A stretch of DNA of 64,000 nucleotides. Source: DATFNV01 sp963827935 (GTDB taxonomy: Bacteria > Planctomycetota > Planctomycetia > Gemmatales > Gemmataceae). Position numbers and translations under genes: made by a program. Positions 54,651-64,000 of this stretch are shown in pieces (within the stretch, counting starts at the first letter, position 1; every line of letters begins with the position of its first letter). The notes beneath the pieces were generated by a model, which worked only from the letters and a program-made list of their open reading frames with translations, searched no databases and was not told the origin of the DNA. The stretch is taken from NCBI GenBank assembly GCA_963827935.1, contig CAWHCN010000021.1, positions 124,001 to 188,000 of the forward strand. Direction: 5' to 3'.

Positions 54651-56603
54651 TTACAGCCCTGCGGGCCCCGGGCTGTCGAAGTAGCCGGTGTGGACCGACT
54701 CGGGCCGCATTGTTCCCGAGAAGACATCGGAGGTGAACAGCCCGCAGGGAATGGTGTTTGTGCCAATCCAGTAATTGTGCCGTTCGATCGGCAGCAACGG
54801 GGTCTCCACTTTCAAGACCTCTTCTCCTTGCAGTCGGCAGGTCACCAGGCAGTCGCCCGGCAGCAAGTCGGCCTCGAAGGCATAGGGGCGGCCGGGCACA
54901 ACGTGGACGGCCGCCCCTTCCAGGGCGGCGGCGCCGTGATGGCAGGAGTGTGAAGGCGACTTCGTCTTCGCCCAGATAGCGCACGCAGACGAAATCCCCC
55001 GCATCGACCCTGCCGGCGATGACAAGCGGCTCGCACAGGCCCGCCGCCTTGTCCTCTGGGAACACCACTTCCGCCCGCACCCTCAGCGACTTGCAGGGCA
55101 GAGGCAGACGTGGCAGCGCCTGCCGCAGTTCGTTCCGCATGGCCACGTCCTGGGGCTCCGAGCGCTGCCCATCAATACTGATCCCGATGTGAAACAGGCA
55201 AGCGGCGACCACGCCGAGGGAGGTCACGAACCGGATCGACCGATTTATGATCCACGAGCCCCGCGACCAGGCCTCCAGATCGAGGACGACCAAGACGGCT
55301 GCGAAGACGAACCAGCTGGTAAAATCGACCATGTAGCGCATCGACTCGCCGAAGCAGGAGACGCACACCAGCTCCAGCACGCCCGCGCCGAGGCAGACCG
55401 TCAGTGCCGCCAGGCAGCCATACCGTCCACTTTTCCAGGCCCGATAAAGGGTCACGGGGAGCAAGGCCAGAACCCACAGAAACGGCATGCTCGCCAGCAG
55501 GCCGGCGACTTGCTCGAACCCGAAGTAGCCCGGTAAGGTCCACTCGCCGATGGGACGCTCCAGCCGGACATAGGGAAACCGGGTGAGGAACCGGGGAGCG
55601 GCGCACAGGTAGCAATAAAGGTCCATGCCCAGCCGGTGGCGGTCGAGCACCGGCATGTCCACGACCCGTACGGTGGCGCCGACCAGGTTGTAGCGAATGC
55701 CAAATTCGGTGAAGGAGCCAAAGCGTGCGCGGTTGTAGGCCGCCAGCAGCAGCACGCACAGCAACCAGGGCCCGACCAGGGCGGCGGCCAGGCCGGCCAG
55801 GTCGCGCCGGGTCAGCAGCTTCCTCCGCAGCTGGACGACACTCCAGAGGGCGGCAACGGCGAAGATCGGCAGTGCCACCAGCGCCATGTTGGGCCGGCAG
55901 CCGATCGCCAGCCCGAGAAACAGACTCCCCCAGGCCATGCTCCCGCGCGGAGCCCATCTCCCAGCCAACCCCGGGCCAGGAAATACAGGCCAGCCATCGA
56001 GCAACCGTAGGCGCTGATGATGGCCAGCTCCCAGTGATGGGGGCTGCGCAAAACGTACAGCACGCAGTTGCAGCAGCCAACCGCGACCAGCAGCAGCCAG
56101 CGGGTGCCCGGCCCGGTCGAGGGATAGAAACGGCCCACCAGAAAGTTGAGGAGCAAGGTGCTGGCGATCATGCCGCCCAGCGCGAACACCAAGGCCGCCA
56201 CGCTGGTTGGCAGGTACTGTCCGGTGACCAGGTGATACGGCACTAGCAGCGCTGCGGCCGGCGTGACGCCGTAGTACAGGTAGTATTTCCCCCGGTAAAA
56301 GGCCACATCGTGCAGGCAGTACTGGCCCTTGGCATCCACCTGGTGATTCTTGATGGGGTCGTAGGGGTCCGCCAGCGCAAGCAGCTCCGGGCGCGGCTCG
56401 ACGAGGAGCGACGTTCGCCCGGCCAGCAGTCCCTGGGCCAGCAGGTTGTAGTGCTCGTTGGCAGCGGACGTGGATGACAGGTGAAAGTCGCGGGGAATGG
56501 CCGTCCAGTAGTAGAGGGCACACAACGGGACAACGACCGCAGCCAGAGCGCAGAACGATCGGGCCGCCGATGGTAGCTGGGTTGTCACGCGGAGGACCTC
56601 CAT
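54651..56603 (-). CDS. multi-pass membrane glycosyltransferase-like protein, two frameshifts
   Basis: The product has about ten or more hydrophobic helices and lies in the inner membrane. Start MEVLRVTTQLPSAARSFCAL; then YDPIKNHQVDAKGQYCLHDV and a periplasmic loop with FYRGKYYLYYGVTPAAALLV, which is common in planctomycete GT39/ArnT-like proteins. A shift near 55940 leads to GSLFLGLAIGCRPNMALVAL; a second near 54945 leads to the soluble C-terminal tail (HVVPGRPYAFEADLLPGDCL). Corrected length about 650 residues. It probably transfers a lipid-linked sugar; the donor is unknown. Confidence 0.75.
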
Positions 56604-56614
56604 GCACGCCGCAC

Positions 56615-58347
56615 TCAGGCGGCGCGGCCGGCGGCAGTGGGCAGCGGTTGTTGTGGCTCGGCCCGTTGCCGCCCAATTTCCCGGAGTGGATCAACGCGCC
56701 GCAGGCGAAGCCGCACCAGCGCCCACAGCCAGGTCAATGGGTCGCGGACCATCGAGACCTTCTTGCCCTGCCGAAACGAGCGCGAGCGGTAGTTGACCGG
56801 AACTTCCAAAGGCCGGTAGCCCTTGCGGACCAAGTTGATGAGCAACTCGTAGTCGAAGTCAAAGCGGTTGCACTGGAAGTTCAGCCCCGCCAAGCAGTCG
56901 CGGCGAAACACCTTGTACATCGTGAACGGATCGCGGAGGCGCAGGAAGAACAGGACGTTGATGAGCGTGGTAAAGAACCAGTGGCCGCCGTTGAGCAGGA
57001 AGCTGAGCAGCTTCTGGCGCTCGAAGCGGCGCATCTTCATGGCACTGCCGCCGTGCCGCGCCCCCAGCACGAAACTCGTCCGCCCCTGGCGCAGCGGCTC
57101 CAGCAGGGCCTCGTAGTCGTTCAGATCGTACTCCAGGTCGGCGTCCTGGATCAGGACATAATCGCCCGTGGCTTGGCGGAGACCCGTCCGCACGGCATGT
57201 CCCTTGCCACAAGGCCGATCCTCGAGGATCAGCTTGACCCGCGGGTGATGACGATAGCGCTCCGCGAGCTGCCGGGTGCCATCACTCGAATTGCTCTCGA
57301 CCAGCACCACCTCGATGTCCATGCGCGGGAGCGTCTTGGCGAGCAGCCCTTGCATCACCGTCTTAAACGTGGCGGCTTCGTTATAGGCGGGGACGATGAC
57401 CGAAAGCTTCTCTCGCCCGCGGGGTTCCGCGGCGCGGGCACACACCGCCATGCCACTGGCAACCATCGGGACCTGGCGCTGCGCAACCAGCGCGGCGTGA
57501 TGCCGGCCAGTAGACGGACCAGCGGCGTGAACAGCGGCACCGGAAAACGCCTGAAATGCTCGGCAACGTAGTCCAGGGTCAGCACCTTCCAGTTGGACCG
57601 GACCACCAACTCGCAATAGCCCGCCTTGTAGAGCAGATTTTGTGCGCTGTTGACGTTGAAGTAGCTTAGGTGCTCTGGCTTGTACTCCATCCAGCTTGCT
57701 CCCAGCAGCCGAGCCGACCAGGAGTCGCGCGACGGGGTGACGACGTAAAGGACACCGCCCGGCCTGAGCAGCCGGCGGATGGCCTGCACAAAAGCGGCGG
57801 GGTCGCGGACATGCTCGATGACATCGCAGAGCACGCAAACGTCGAAGCTGGCCGGCGGCAGCGCCACGTCTTCCAGTCGGCCGCAATGTACGACCGCAGC
57901 CGGCACGCGAAACCGGGCGGTCTGGGCGGCCGAGGGCGACAACTCCACTCCCGTAGTCTCATAACCGTGTCGCCCGGCCTCGAGCAGGAAGTCACCCAGG
58001 CCGCAGCCAATCTCCAGCAACCGGCCGCCAGAGGTCCCGCGGTAGCAGGCAATATCCTGCAAGTAGGCGCGGGCCGTCGCCTGCTTCATCAGGGCCATTG
58101 CACTGGCCGTGGACTGATCGCCCAGGAAGTAAGTCGAGGAATAGATCTCGGTCAAGGTGCGATCGTTGGGTTGCGGGTTCAGCAACTGAAAACCGCAATC
58201 GACGCAACGCTCCACGCGGCAGCCCTGGAATTCGAGAGCAAAGTGAAGACGCCGGCTGGCGCAGACTGGACAGGCCTCGCTTCTCCGGAGGCTCGCGCCT
58301 TCCGAAAGCTTGTCGGTCAGCGTTTCCCCTTGATGCTCGCCGTCCAT
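56615..58347 (-). CDS. methyltransferase - GT2 glycosyltransferase fusion, frameshifted
   Basis: The N-terminal half is a methyltransferase of the sugar C-methyltransferase type. It has zinc-ribbon Cys pairs in EACPVCASRRLHF and VERCVDCGFQLLNPQPNDR, motif I in RLLEIGCGLGDFLLEAGRHG, and DVCVLCDVIEHVRDPAAFVQ. A shift near 57465 joins WLPVA to SGMAVCARAAEPRGREK. A family 2 glycosyltransferase follows: LSVIVPAYNEAATFKTVMQ, then the DXD-type site in YVLIQDADLEYDLNDYEALL and RLRDPFTMYKVFRRDCLAGL. With one base restored it is a single protein of about 577 residues; such fusions occur in other bacteria. Confidence 0.82.
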
Positions 58348-58396
58348 TCTCCCTCCGGCGTGAATTGTGCAGTGCCGTGACCATTTGCAGAGCGTT

Positions 58397-59166
58397 TTAG
58401 GCAGCCTGCCGGCTCCGGAGAGCAGCGGCCGCTTCTGCGCTGGGGATGGGCGCCGATCGGCCCAGTCGAATGCGCAGCAAATCGATGAAATTGCGCCAGT
58501 TGCCGGCCACCAGTTCCAGGCGGCTGTCGCCGTCGTCCTGCCAGCGCACGCCCACCTCCTTGATGCGATAGCCGCCGCGCAGCGCCAGGTGCAGGATCTC
58601 GACATCAAACATGTAGCCATCGATCCGCTGGCGGGCGAACAGGGCGCGGGCAACCTCGCCGCGAAAGAACTTGAAGCCGCACTGCGTGTCCCGAATCTGC
58701 CACAGCCCGACCAGCAGGTGCATGGCGATGCCGAACGCCCGCGAGCCGAGGCGGCGGTAAAGCGGCTGAGCGACTTCGATGTGCGAATCCGCGACATTCC
58801 GCGAGCCAATGACCAGGTCGTAGCCGTGGGCCAGCCAGGGGAGCAGCTTGTCCAGTTCCTCAATGGGCGTCTTGTAATCGGCGTCGGCGAAGCCGATCAC
58901 CTGCCCCCGCGCCGCGCCACGCCGTTGCGGATGCCCCGTCCCTTGCCGCCCCGCGCGACAGCGCCGATGACCTGGACGCGGCGATCGCGGACGGCCAGCT
59001 CGCCGGCGCGCTTGCGCGTGCCGTCCGCGCCATCGGCGCTGACGATGATCTCGTAGTCGTAAGCCTGTCGGCCCAGGTAAGCCTGGATCGCCGCCAGGGT
59101 CCGTCGTATCGTTTGGGCCTCGTTGTAGGCCGGCACGATCAAGCTGAGGTAAGGCCCGGGCGCCAT
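58397..59166 (-). CDS. GT2 dolichyl-phosphate-type glycosyltransferase, frameshifted
   Basis: A family 2 enzyme similar to dolichyl-phosphate glucosyltransferase. It starts LSLIVPAYNEAQTIRRTLAA, then YEIIVSADGADGTRKRAGEL. Near 58915 one base is missing; it continues RGQVIGFADADYKTPIEELD with the DXD site, GSRAFGIAMHLLVGLWQIRD, TQCGFKFFRGEVARALFARQ and DVEILHLALRGGYRIKEVGV. Length about 256 residues, without a membrane domain. It would make a polyprenyl-phosphate sugar donor for the membrane transferases beside it. Confidence 0.87.
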
Positions 59167-59353
59167 GTCCGCTCTCCCCTTCCTGCTGCTTGCAGTTGCG
59201 CAACGCCGACCAGCGCGACCCCCCTATTCACGCCGCCTCGGCCTGATCAACCGCCTATAGACAGCGCGCCAGGATGAATCAACCTCAGTTGGCACGGTCT
59301 GCGCGGCCTGTTCTGCCTGCCGTGGAATGGGTTTCTGGAAAGCCTTTGGGCAC

Positions 59354-61669
59354 TCAATGGTGAACAGTGACAATTCCAGGCACGAACGAGAACCGAAACT
59401 GCGGCTGGGGCAGATCGACCCAGGCGTCGGGTTCCGGATGGCGTGCCGAAGCCGCCGAGGACGCCGCGCTGCAAGGCGGCGCCAGGATGATCCTGGTGCG
59501 GCCCGCTTCCACAGGCACGGATAGCCCTCCTTCTGCATCGGGGAACGGGACCTCGAATAACTGGCCACCACTCGTCTCGACCTGCAAGCGGACAGGGGAC
59601 GCAGACGATAATTCATCCAATTGAGAGAGGCGAACGAGTCCCGGCATGCTGGCCAGCACGTCCAGCCGCGTGACAGGGAAATCGCGCGGACCGAACGGCG
59701 GGGTGGCCGCATCCGGGCCAGGCGCCCATCGGCTCTCGCGCAGAGGGACCGCCCAGGGTCCCAATCCGGGTTCCCACAGCTCGTAGCTGCTATTGCCCCA
59801 CAACCGGCGGCTGGTGCCCTCCAACACGGGCTGGAAGCTGCCCGAGCTGGTTAGAAGCAGCAACCCCTGCGGCAAGGCCCGTGGCCCGATCGGCAGCAGA
59901 ACATCACCCGGGTTCGTCGTCTGCTCCACGTCCATGTCGTTTATCATGGGATGAGCCAGCAGCACGCGATTGCCCCGTGCAAAGTAGGCCAGCCAACCGT
60001 TGAGGAAGTAGGGAACGGGGCTATAGGGGGCACCGATGAGCAGATCGCGATCGTGCAAGGCTTCGAGCCGGTCCTGGGCTTCTCGCATATCCGGCGCGAG
60101 AAACCGGCTGGAGTTGCTTCGTCGGTCCGGCTCAAGAGAGGTTGACTCGACGGCCATGCGGCGCATGCCGAGGGCGCCAAGGAAGGCGACAACTCCCAGG
60201 GCCACAACGGGGAGCACCAGCTGGCAGCGAAGTAGGCCGAGGCCGGTTGGCCGCCGCACCAGTGCCGCCAGTCCAGGCGCGACGGCCTGGCACAGCAGGG
60301 CCAGGCCAACGATGAACAGGGGGCTGACGGAAAGCAGGAGTTTGTAGAACTGGTAAGGATGCTGATCGTCGCGAACCAGTACGATTAGCGGCAATCCGGC
60401 CAGTGCCAGGAGGCCAGCCGCCAGCGACAGGGCATGCCACTTGTGGGGGTTCCATGCGGGAGTCAGACGCCGGCAAGCTTCCAGGAGCCCCAAATAGCCG
60501 AGCGTGGTCAGCCCCAGGCCGAACACGCCCCCAGCGGCGGCCCTAGCGGAGCCCGACCCCCGCCGTAGCTGCCAAGCCACACATTGGTCAGCCCTTCCGC
60601 TTGAAGGGCCCACGGGTAGACCTGCATCATCCACGGATAGTGCGAGGCGTTGAGTTGGCGCTGCAGATGCAAAAGGACGGGGACAAAGCCGGGGTTAAGA
60701 ACGCAGGGCGCCGCGGCCAGGGCCAGACCGCAACCGAGCAACCGCCAGCGCCGGCGCTGTTGCACCGCTGCCAGCCCCAGCACGAGCACGATCAACCCCA
60801 GAAAGATGAGGCAAAACTCCGCATAGATGGCCACCGCCCCCGCCAGGATCAGGCCCAATTCCGCGAGGCGGCGGCCGGTGGGGCGGCTGGCGATGTCGGA
60901 TAACGCGGCGGGAAGATAGAGCAAGAGCGGCGTCGCCAACGCCTGCGACAGGAACGATTCCAGGTGCATCAGGGCCAGCCCGGGCAACAGCCCCGCGGTC
61001 ACCGCGGCAATCAGGGCCGTCCCGCGGGCCAGGGCCAGACGCCGGCACAGGGCATGGATGGCGAGCACCACCAGGGGGATGCCGATGAGGATTGTCGGCT
61101 CGAACAGCGTCTTGGCATCGCTGCGGCTGGTCACCGCGAAGAAGCCTTGCAGCATGGCCTGACCCATGCGGTCTTTCTGGCCAAGATGCCAGGCGCGACA
61201 CCAGATCCGGCCGGCTCTTCAGTTCTTCCAGCGGCAGCCCATGAGGCTTCTCGATGAGCGACTGCGCGATGACCGTGTAGTTGTACTCGTCGGTCCAGCA
61301 CCGCCCCACGTAATAACGCGCCCCCACCAGCAAGAGGCCCAGTCCGTGCAACAAGTAAAGCAGCACGCAGGCGGCGAAGAGGGCCCGGGGCAGGCGAGCA
61401 AACAGGAGTCGCAATTGCCCACTCCAAAGAACCCAAACCCAGAGGAGCCCCGCCGCTCCCCACAGGAACGGCGCCGACCGACCAATCGGCACGTGCAGGT
61501 AGACCAGGTTTTGCAAGACCAGCACGATGGTCGCCAGCCCCAGGAAAGGGACCTTGACCCAGCCCCGCTCGCCGAAGGGCTGCCGGCCGTTGAGGAGCCA
61601 CGCGACGGGCAACCCAATCACCACGAGGCTGCCCAGGGCAACAAGGATGCAGCTTGCAGTGAGAAGCAT
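59354..61669 (-). CDS. large membrane protein, two frameshifts
   Basis: About 770 residues with ten or more transmembrane helices, from ATG 61669 (MLLTASCILVALGSLVVIGL). Segments: LLVGARYYVGRCWTDEYNYT, LRLLFARLPRALFAACVLLY. Shifts near 61190 and 60540 interrupt it. A C-terminal soluble part (RDLLIGAPYSPVPYFLNGWL, SARHPEPDAWVDLPQPQFRF) follows. The pattern is of GT-C membrane glycosyltransferases of unknown donor, like the next gene. No catalytic motif can be assigned. Confidence 0.68.
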
Positions 61670-61691
61670 GGCACCTCCGGCGGCGCGGCCC

Positions 61692-63462
61692 TTAGGGGTC
61701 TGCCTGGGCTCCGGGCGAACCCGCGGGCGGGCGGCCGTAAAGGATGACATCGTTGCCAAATATCCGAAATCGCCCCAGCGGGATGAGGGATTGCTCACAC
61801 TCGGCCAGGAGGCGTGGACGCAAGGCCTCCATGCTGTCGTCGAAGGGATAGATAGTCGGGGTCAGCCCCGATTCCACGGCCATGATGACGAAATCGCTCT
61901 GGCGCACGGCGGCCAGCGCTTGCGCCTCGGTCACGGCGCCAATGCCCTGGGGCATCATCTGACGGATGGGCAGCAACGCGTGCTGGCGTTCATAGACGAT
62001 CGGCAGCACGCCTTCCAGGAACAGATAGTCGCGCAGGATGGTGCAACTGACTCGCGGGGCTGCGCAGCCCCACCGCCGGCTGTAACCCGCCAGTTCGTCG
62101 TCGATGTGCAGGATTTCCTCGAACGTCGGGCCGGTGCTCCCGGCGTAAGTGGGTCACGTGGAGCAAGGCCCCTGCATAATTGCCGAACCCCAGCAACAAT
62201 ACAACTGCTGCTCCCCCTGCGACCCACCAGGCGCGGACAGGCCGCGGCAGACCGGTACTCCGGAATCGGGACAGGCCGATCGCGGCCAGAACTACCAGCC
62301 AGACCAGCGCAGGCACAACGATGCTGCCAACCACCGGCGACGGCGAGCCGAAGAGGGTCAGGATAGTCAATGGCACCGCGCAGAAGGCCGCAGCCAAAGC
62401 GCCGGCCGCGGCCAGACGCGGCACCTCCGGGTCGGTGCTTGGCCGACCGACCGGGGTCCGAAACCAGCCCGCGATCAAGCTGCCCGCCAGAGCCAGGCCA
62501 GCGACCAGCAGAAAGTGTCGCCCGGTGTGATCCATCTTGATCGATCGCGGATAAAACAGGAGTTGGTCCCATCGGTTATGGACGCCGAACTCCTGCTGGC
62601 GCACCGTCGCTTCCCCAGTGCCGAATTGGCCCAGGTAGTACGCGCGGATCACGTCGTGCCGATGCCACACGATCGGTCCGGCCAGGAGCAGCACCATCGC
62701 CGCGACGAGGGCCAGTCCTCCCAGGCGGCGGTGGTGCTGCCGGCGGTCGGAATCGTTGTGGCGGCGCGCAATCAGCAGGCCGCACAGACCCAGAAACACG
62801 GAACCCAGGATTGCTGCCAGGTACGCCGCGGTCAGATAGCGGAACAGGATCAGCAGGGCCGCCGCCACGCCCACTGCGGCCGACCAACCCCACGAGGCAA
62901 AGACCCGGGAACGCATGATGAGACTCAGCACGGCACCGAACAGGCACCAGGCGATGAAGTCGATGCGAAAATCCATCAGACCGCCGGCCCCGTAGAACGG
63001 CGTCCCGGCCGCCAGCAGGATCCCGAGGCCCAACCACGCCAGGTTCCAACGGCCACTGTACCAACGCAGCGTGCCGGCCAGGATGCACTGGAAGAGCGCG
63101 TAGTAGAGGAAGTTCAGAGTCAGCGCACTCAGCCGGGATGGTCCCAGCACCTGGAAGAAAAGACTGGCCTGGAGGTGAAGCATCAGCCCATTGGCGAAGG
63201 GGATCGACGCCCCATGCTTTATCCCCAGCCAAAGCCCGCCCTGTTGCATGATCTCATAGGTCTGATAACTGTGTGACAAATAGACGCACTGGTCCCAGGC
63301 AGCCGGATAAGCCCATTCGACTTCGCGGTGTACGTAGCCGCGGAACAGGACATACTCGATCACAAGAAGCAGGCCCACCCCCAGCCAGCCGACCCAGGCG
63401 GGCCGTCGCGCCGGCGCCGGAACGGTGAGCTCTGTTGGAGCGGTGTTGCTTGCCTCGCTCAT
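61692..63462 (-). CDS. large membrane protein, frameshifted
   Basis: About 590 residues, from ATG 63462 (MSEASNTAPTELTVPAPARR). It has ten or so helices, the first after AWVGWLGVGLLLVIEYVLFR, and the motif VEWAYPAAWDQCVYLSHSYQ in the first large loop; this resembles GT-C type transferases. The frame shifts near 62145 and the C-terminal part ends IPLGRFRIFGNDVILYGRPP at 61692. It is followed 22 bases later by the next membrane gene. Role in glycan assembly is inferred from position. Confidence 0.68.
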
Positions 63463-63617
63463 CTCGCTTGATCCATTTGCCACGCTCGCGCTCGCCGGGC
63501 AGCGTCCGCCGGGCCGGGGAGGGGCCCCCTGTAGCCGGAGGCCGTTCGAGAATCAACCTCACCTCCCCGGCTGAGCAGCCCCTTGCCGTTGCCCCCCGCG
63601 GCCTTAGACTCCTTCAC

Positions 63618-64000
63618 ATGGCCCGGAAGAAGAAACAAGCCTCCGCCGTCGTTGAAATCGCCGTCATCGGCGAGGTGGACGACTGGGAGGCCGACGTGGT
63701 CAAGGAGTTGCTCGACGTGCCGACGGGCGGAGAGTGCGCCTTTTACATTGACTCCGCTGGCGGTAGCGTTTTCGGGGCTCTGGCCGCCCTGACCCTGATG
63801 CGCTATCGGCGGGTAACTGGGACCGCAGTGGTGATCGGCGAATGTTCGTCGGCCGCCCTGCTACTCTTCGCTGCCTGCCGTCAACGCCTGGTCACGCCGC
63901 ACAGCACGCTCCTCTTCCACCGCATGCGCTGGCAGAGCGACAAGCGCGTGGCCGCCGGCGAGGCGCTGTTATGGGCGCAGCACTTCGACGAGCTGGAAAA
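63618..64000 (+). CDS. ClpP-like serine protease/peptidase (5' part)
   Basis: The gene leaves the window; 127 residues are present. The ClpP/crotonase fold is seen: FYIDSAGGSVFGALAALTLM (oxyanion-side GGS), VVIGECSSAALLLFAACRQR with the nucleophile Ser and TPHSTLLFHRMRWQSDKRVA with the catalytic His. The N-terminus starts MARKKKQASAVVEIAVIGEV without signal peptide, so it is cytoplasmic. It is likely a ClpP-type or SDH-type ClpP-like protein; partner ATPase not in the window. Confidence 0.85.
   Translation, partial: MARKKKQASAVVEIAVIGEVDDWEADVVKELLDVPTGGECAFYIDSAGGSVFGALAALTLMRYRRVTGTAVVIGECSSAALLLFAACRQRLVTPHSTLLFHRMRWQSDKRVAAGEALLWAQHFDELE

Overview
The window is high-GC bacterial chromosome with the character of a planctomycete, probably Gemmata-like. 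The signs are a DUF1501 Tat-signal protein, glycine-rich secreted proteins with EF-hand-free helical repeats, WD40 and TolB-like propellers, a DUF5117-type zinc metalloprotease, a bacterial GlnRS, and abundant intergenic palindromes including the type that reads as RARSVSEG when translated. No rRNA, tRNA or CRISPR array was recognised. Taxonomy is inferred from gene content only.

Layout. 1-7 kb: partial sugar-dehydrogenase-like gene, a frameshifted IS1380 transposase, then gltX - mntA - hepT - glnS on the minus strand with a toxin-antitoxin pair wedged between the two tRNA synthetases. 7-23 kb: two related Gly-rich exported proteins, a membrane/spermidine-synthase-like protein, WD40 protein, putA carrying an in-frame palindrome, a protein kinase followed by a DUF3754 protein, a DUF6263-like exported protein, an IS110 transposase and a DUF1501 protein.

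23-37.6 kb is an accessory island made almost entirely of toxin-antitoxin and HTH/PIN/RelE modules, an IS701 element with its 4-bp target duplication, and two copies of a 0.3-kb repeat. Its most unusual member is a four-gene minus-strand operon (30056-33837): a protein of unknown family, a QueC-like PP-loop enzyme, an HTH plus ImmA/IrrE metallopeptidase, and a PIN-domain protein. The genes overlap or nearly touch and share one strong promoter. This is the best candidate for an undescribed defence or toxin system.

37.5-44.4 kb: HAD hydrolase and PxpA (in one open frame), a molybdopterin adenylyltransferase, a TolB-like protein, a NADAR-domain protein and the metalloprotease. 44.8-63.5 kb: a long minus-strand surface-glycan cluster. 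Transaldolase, GmhA, HddA, GmhB and HddC would make GDP-D-glycero-D-manno-heptose from sedoheptulose 7-phosphate. Oxidoreductases, an epimerase, a methyltransferase, a methyltransferase-glycosyltransferase fusion, a GT2 and three large membrane proteins would complete and attach the sugar. The window ends in a ClpP-like protein.

Caution: about 30 single-base shifts interrupt otherwise well-conserved genes, including metabolic genes. Uncorrected sequencing indels are the simplest explanation, so a 'pseudogene' or frameshift call here means the frame is broken in this sequence, not that the gene is dead in the cell.
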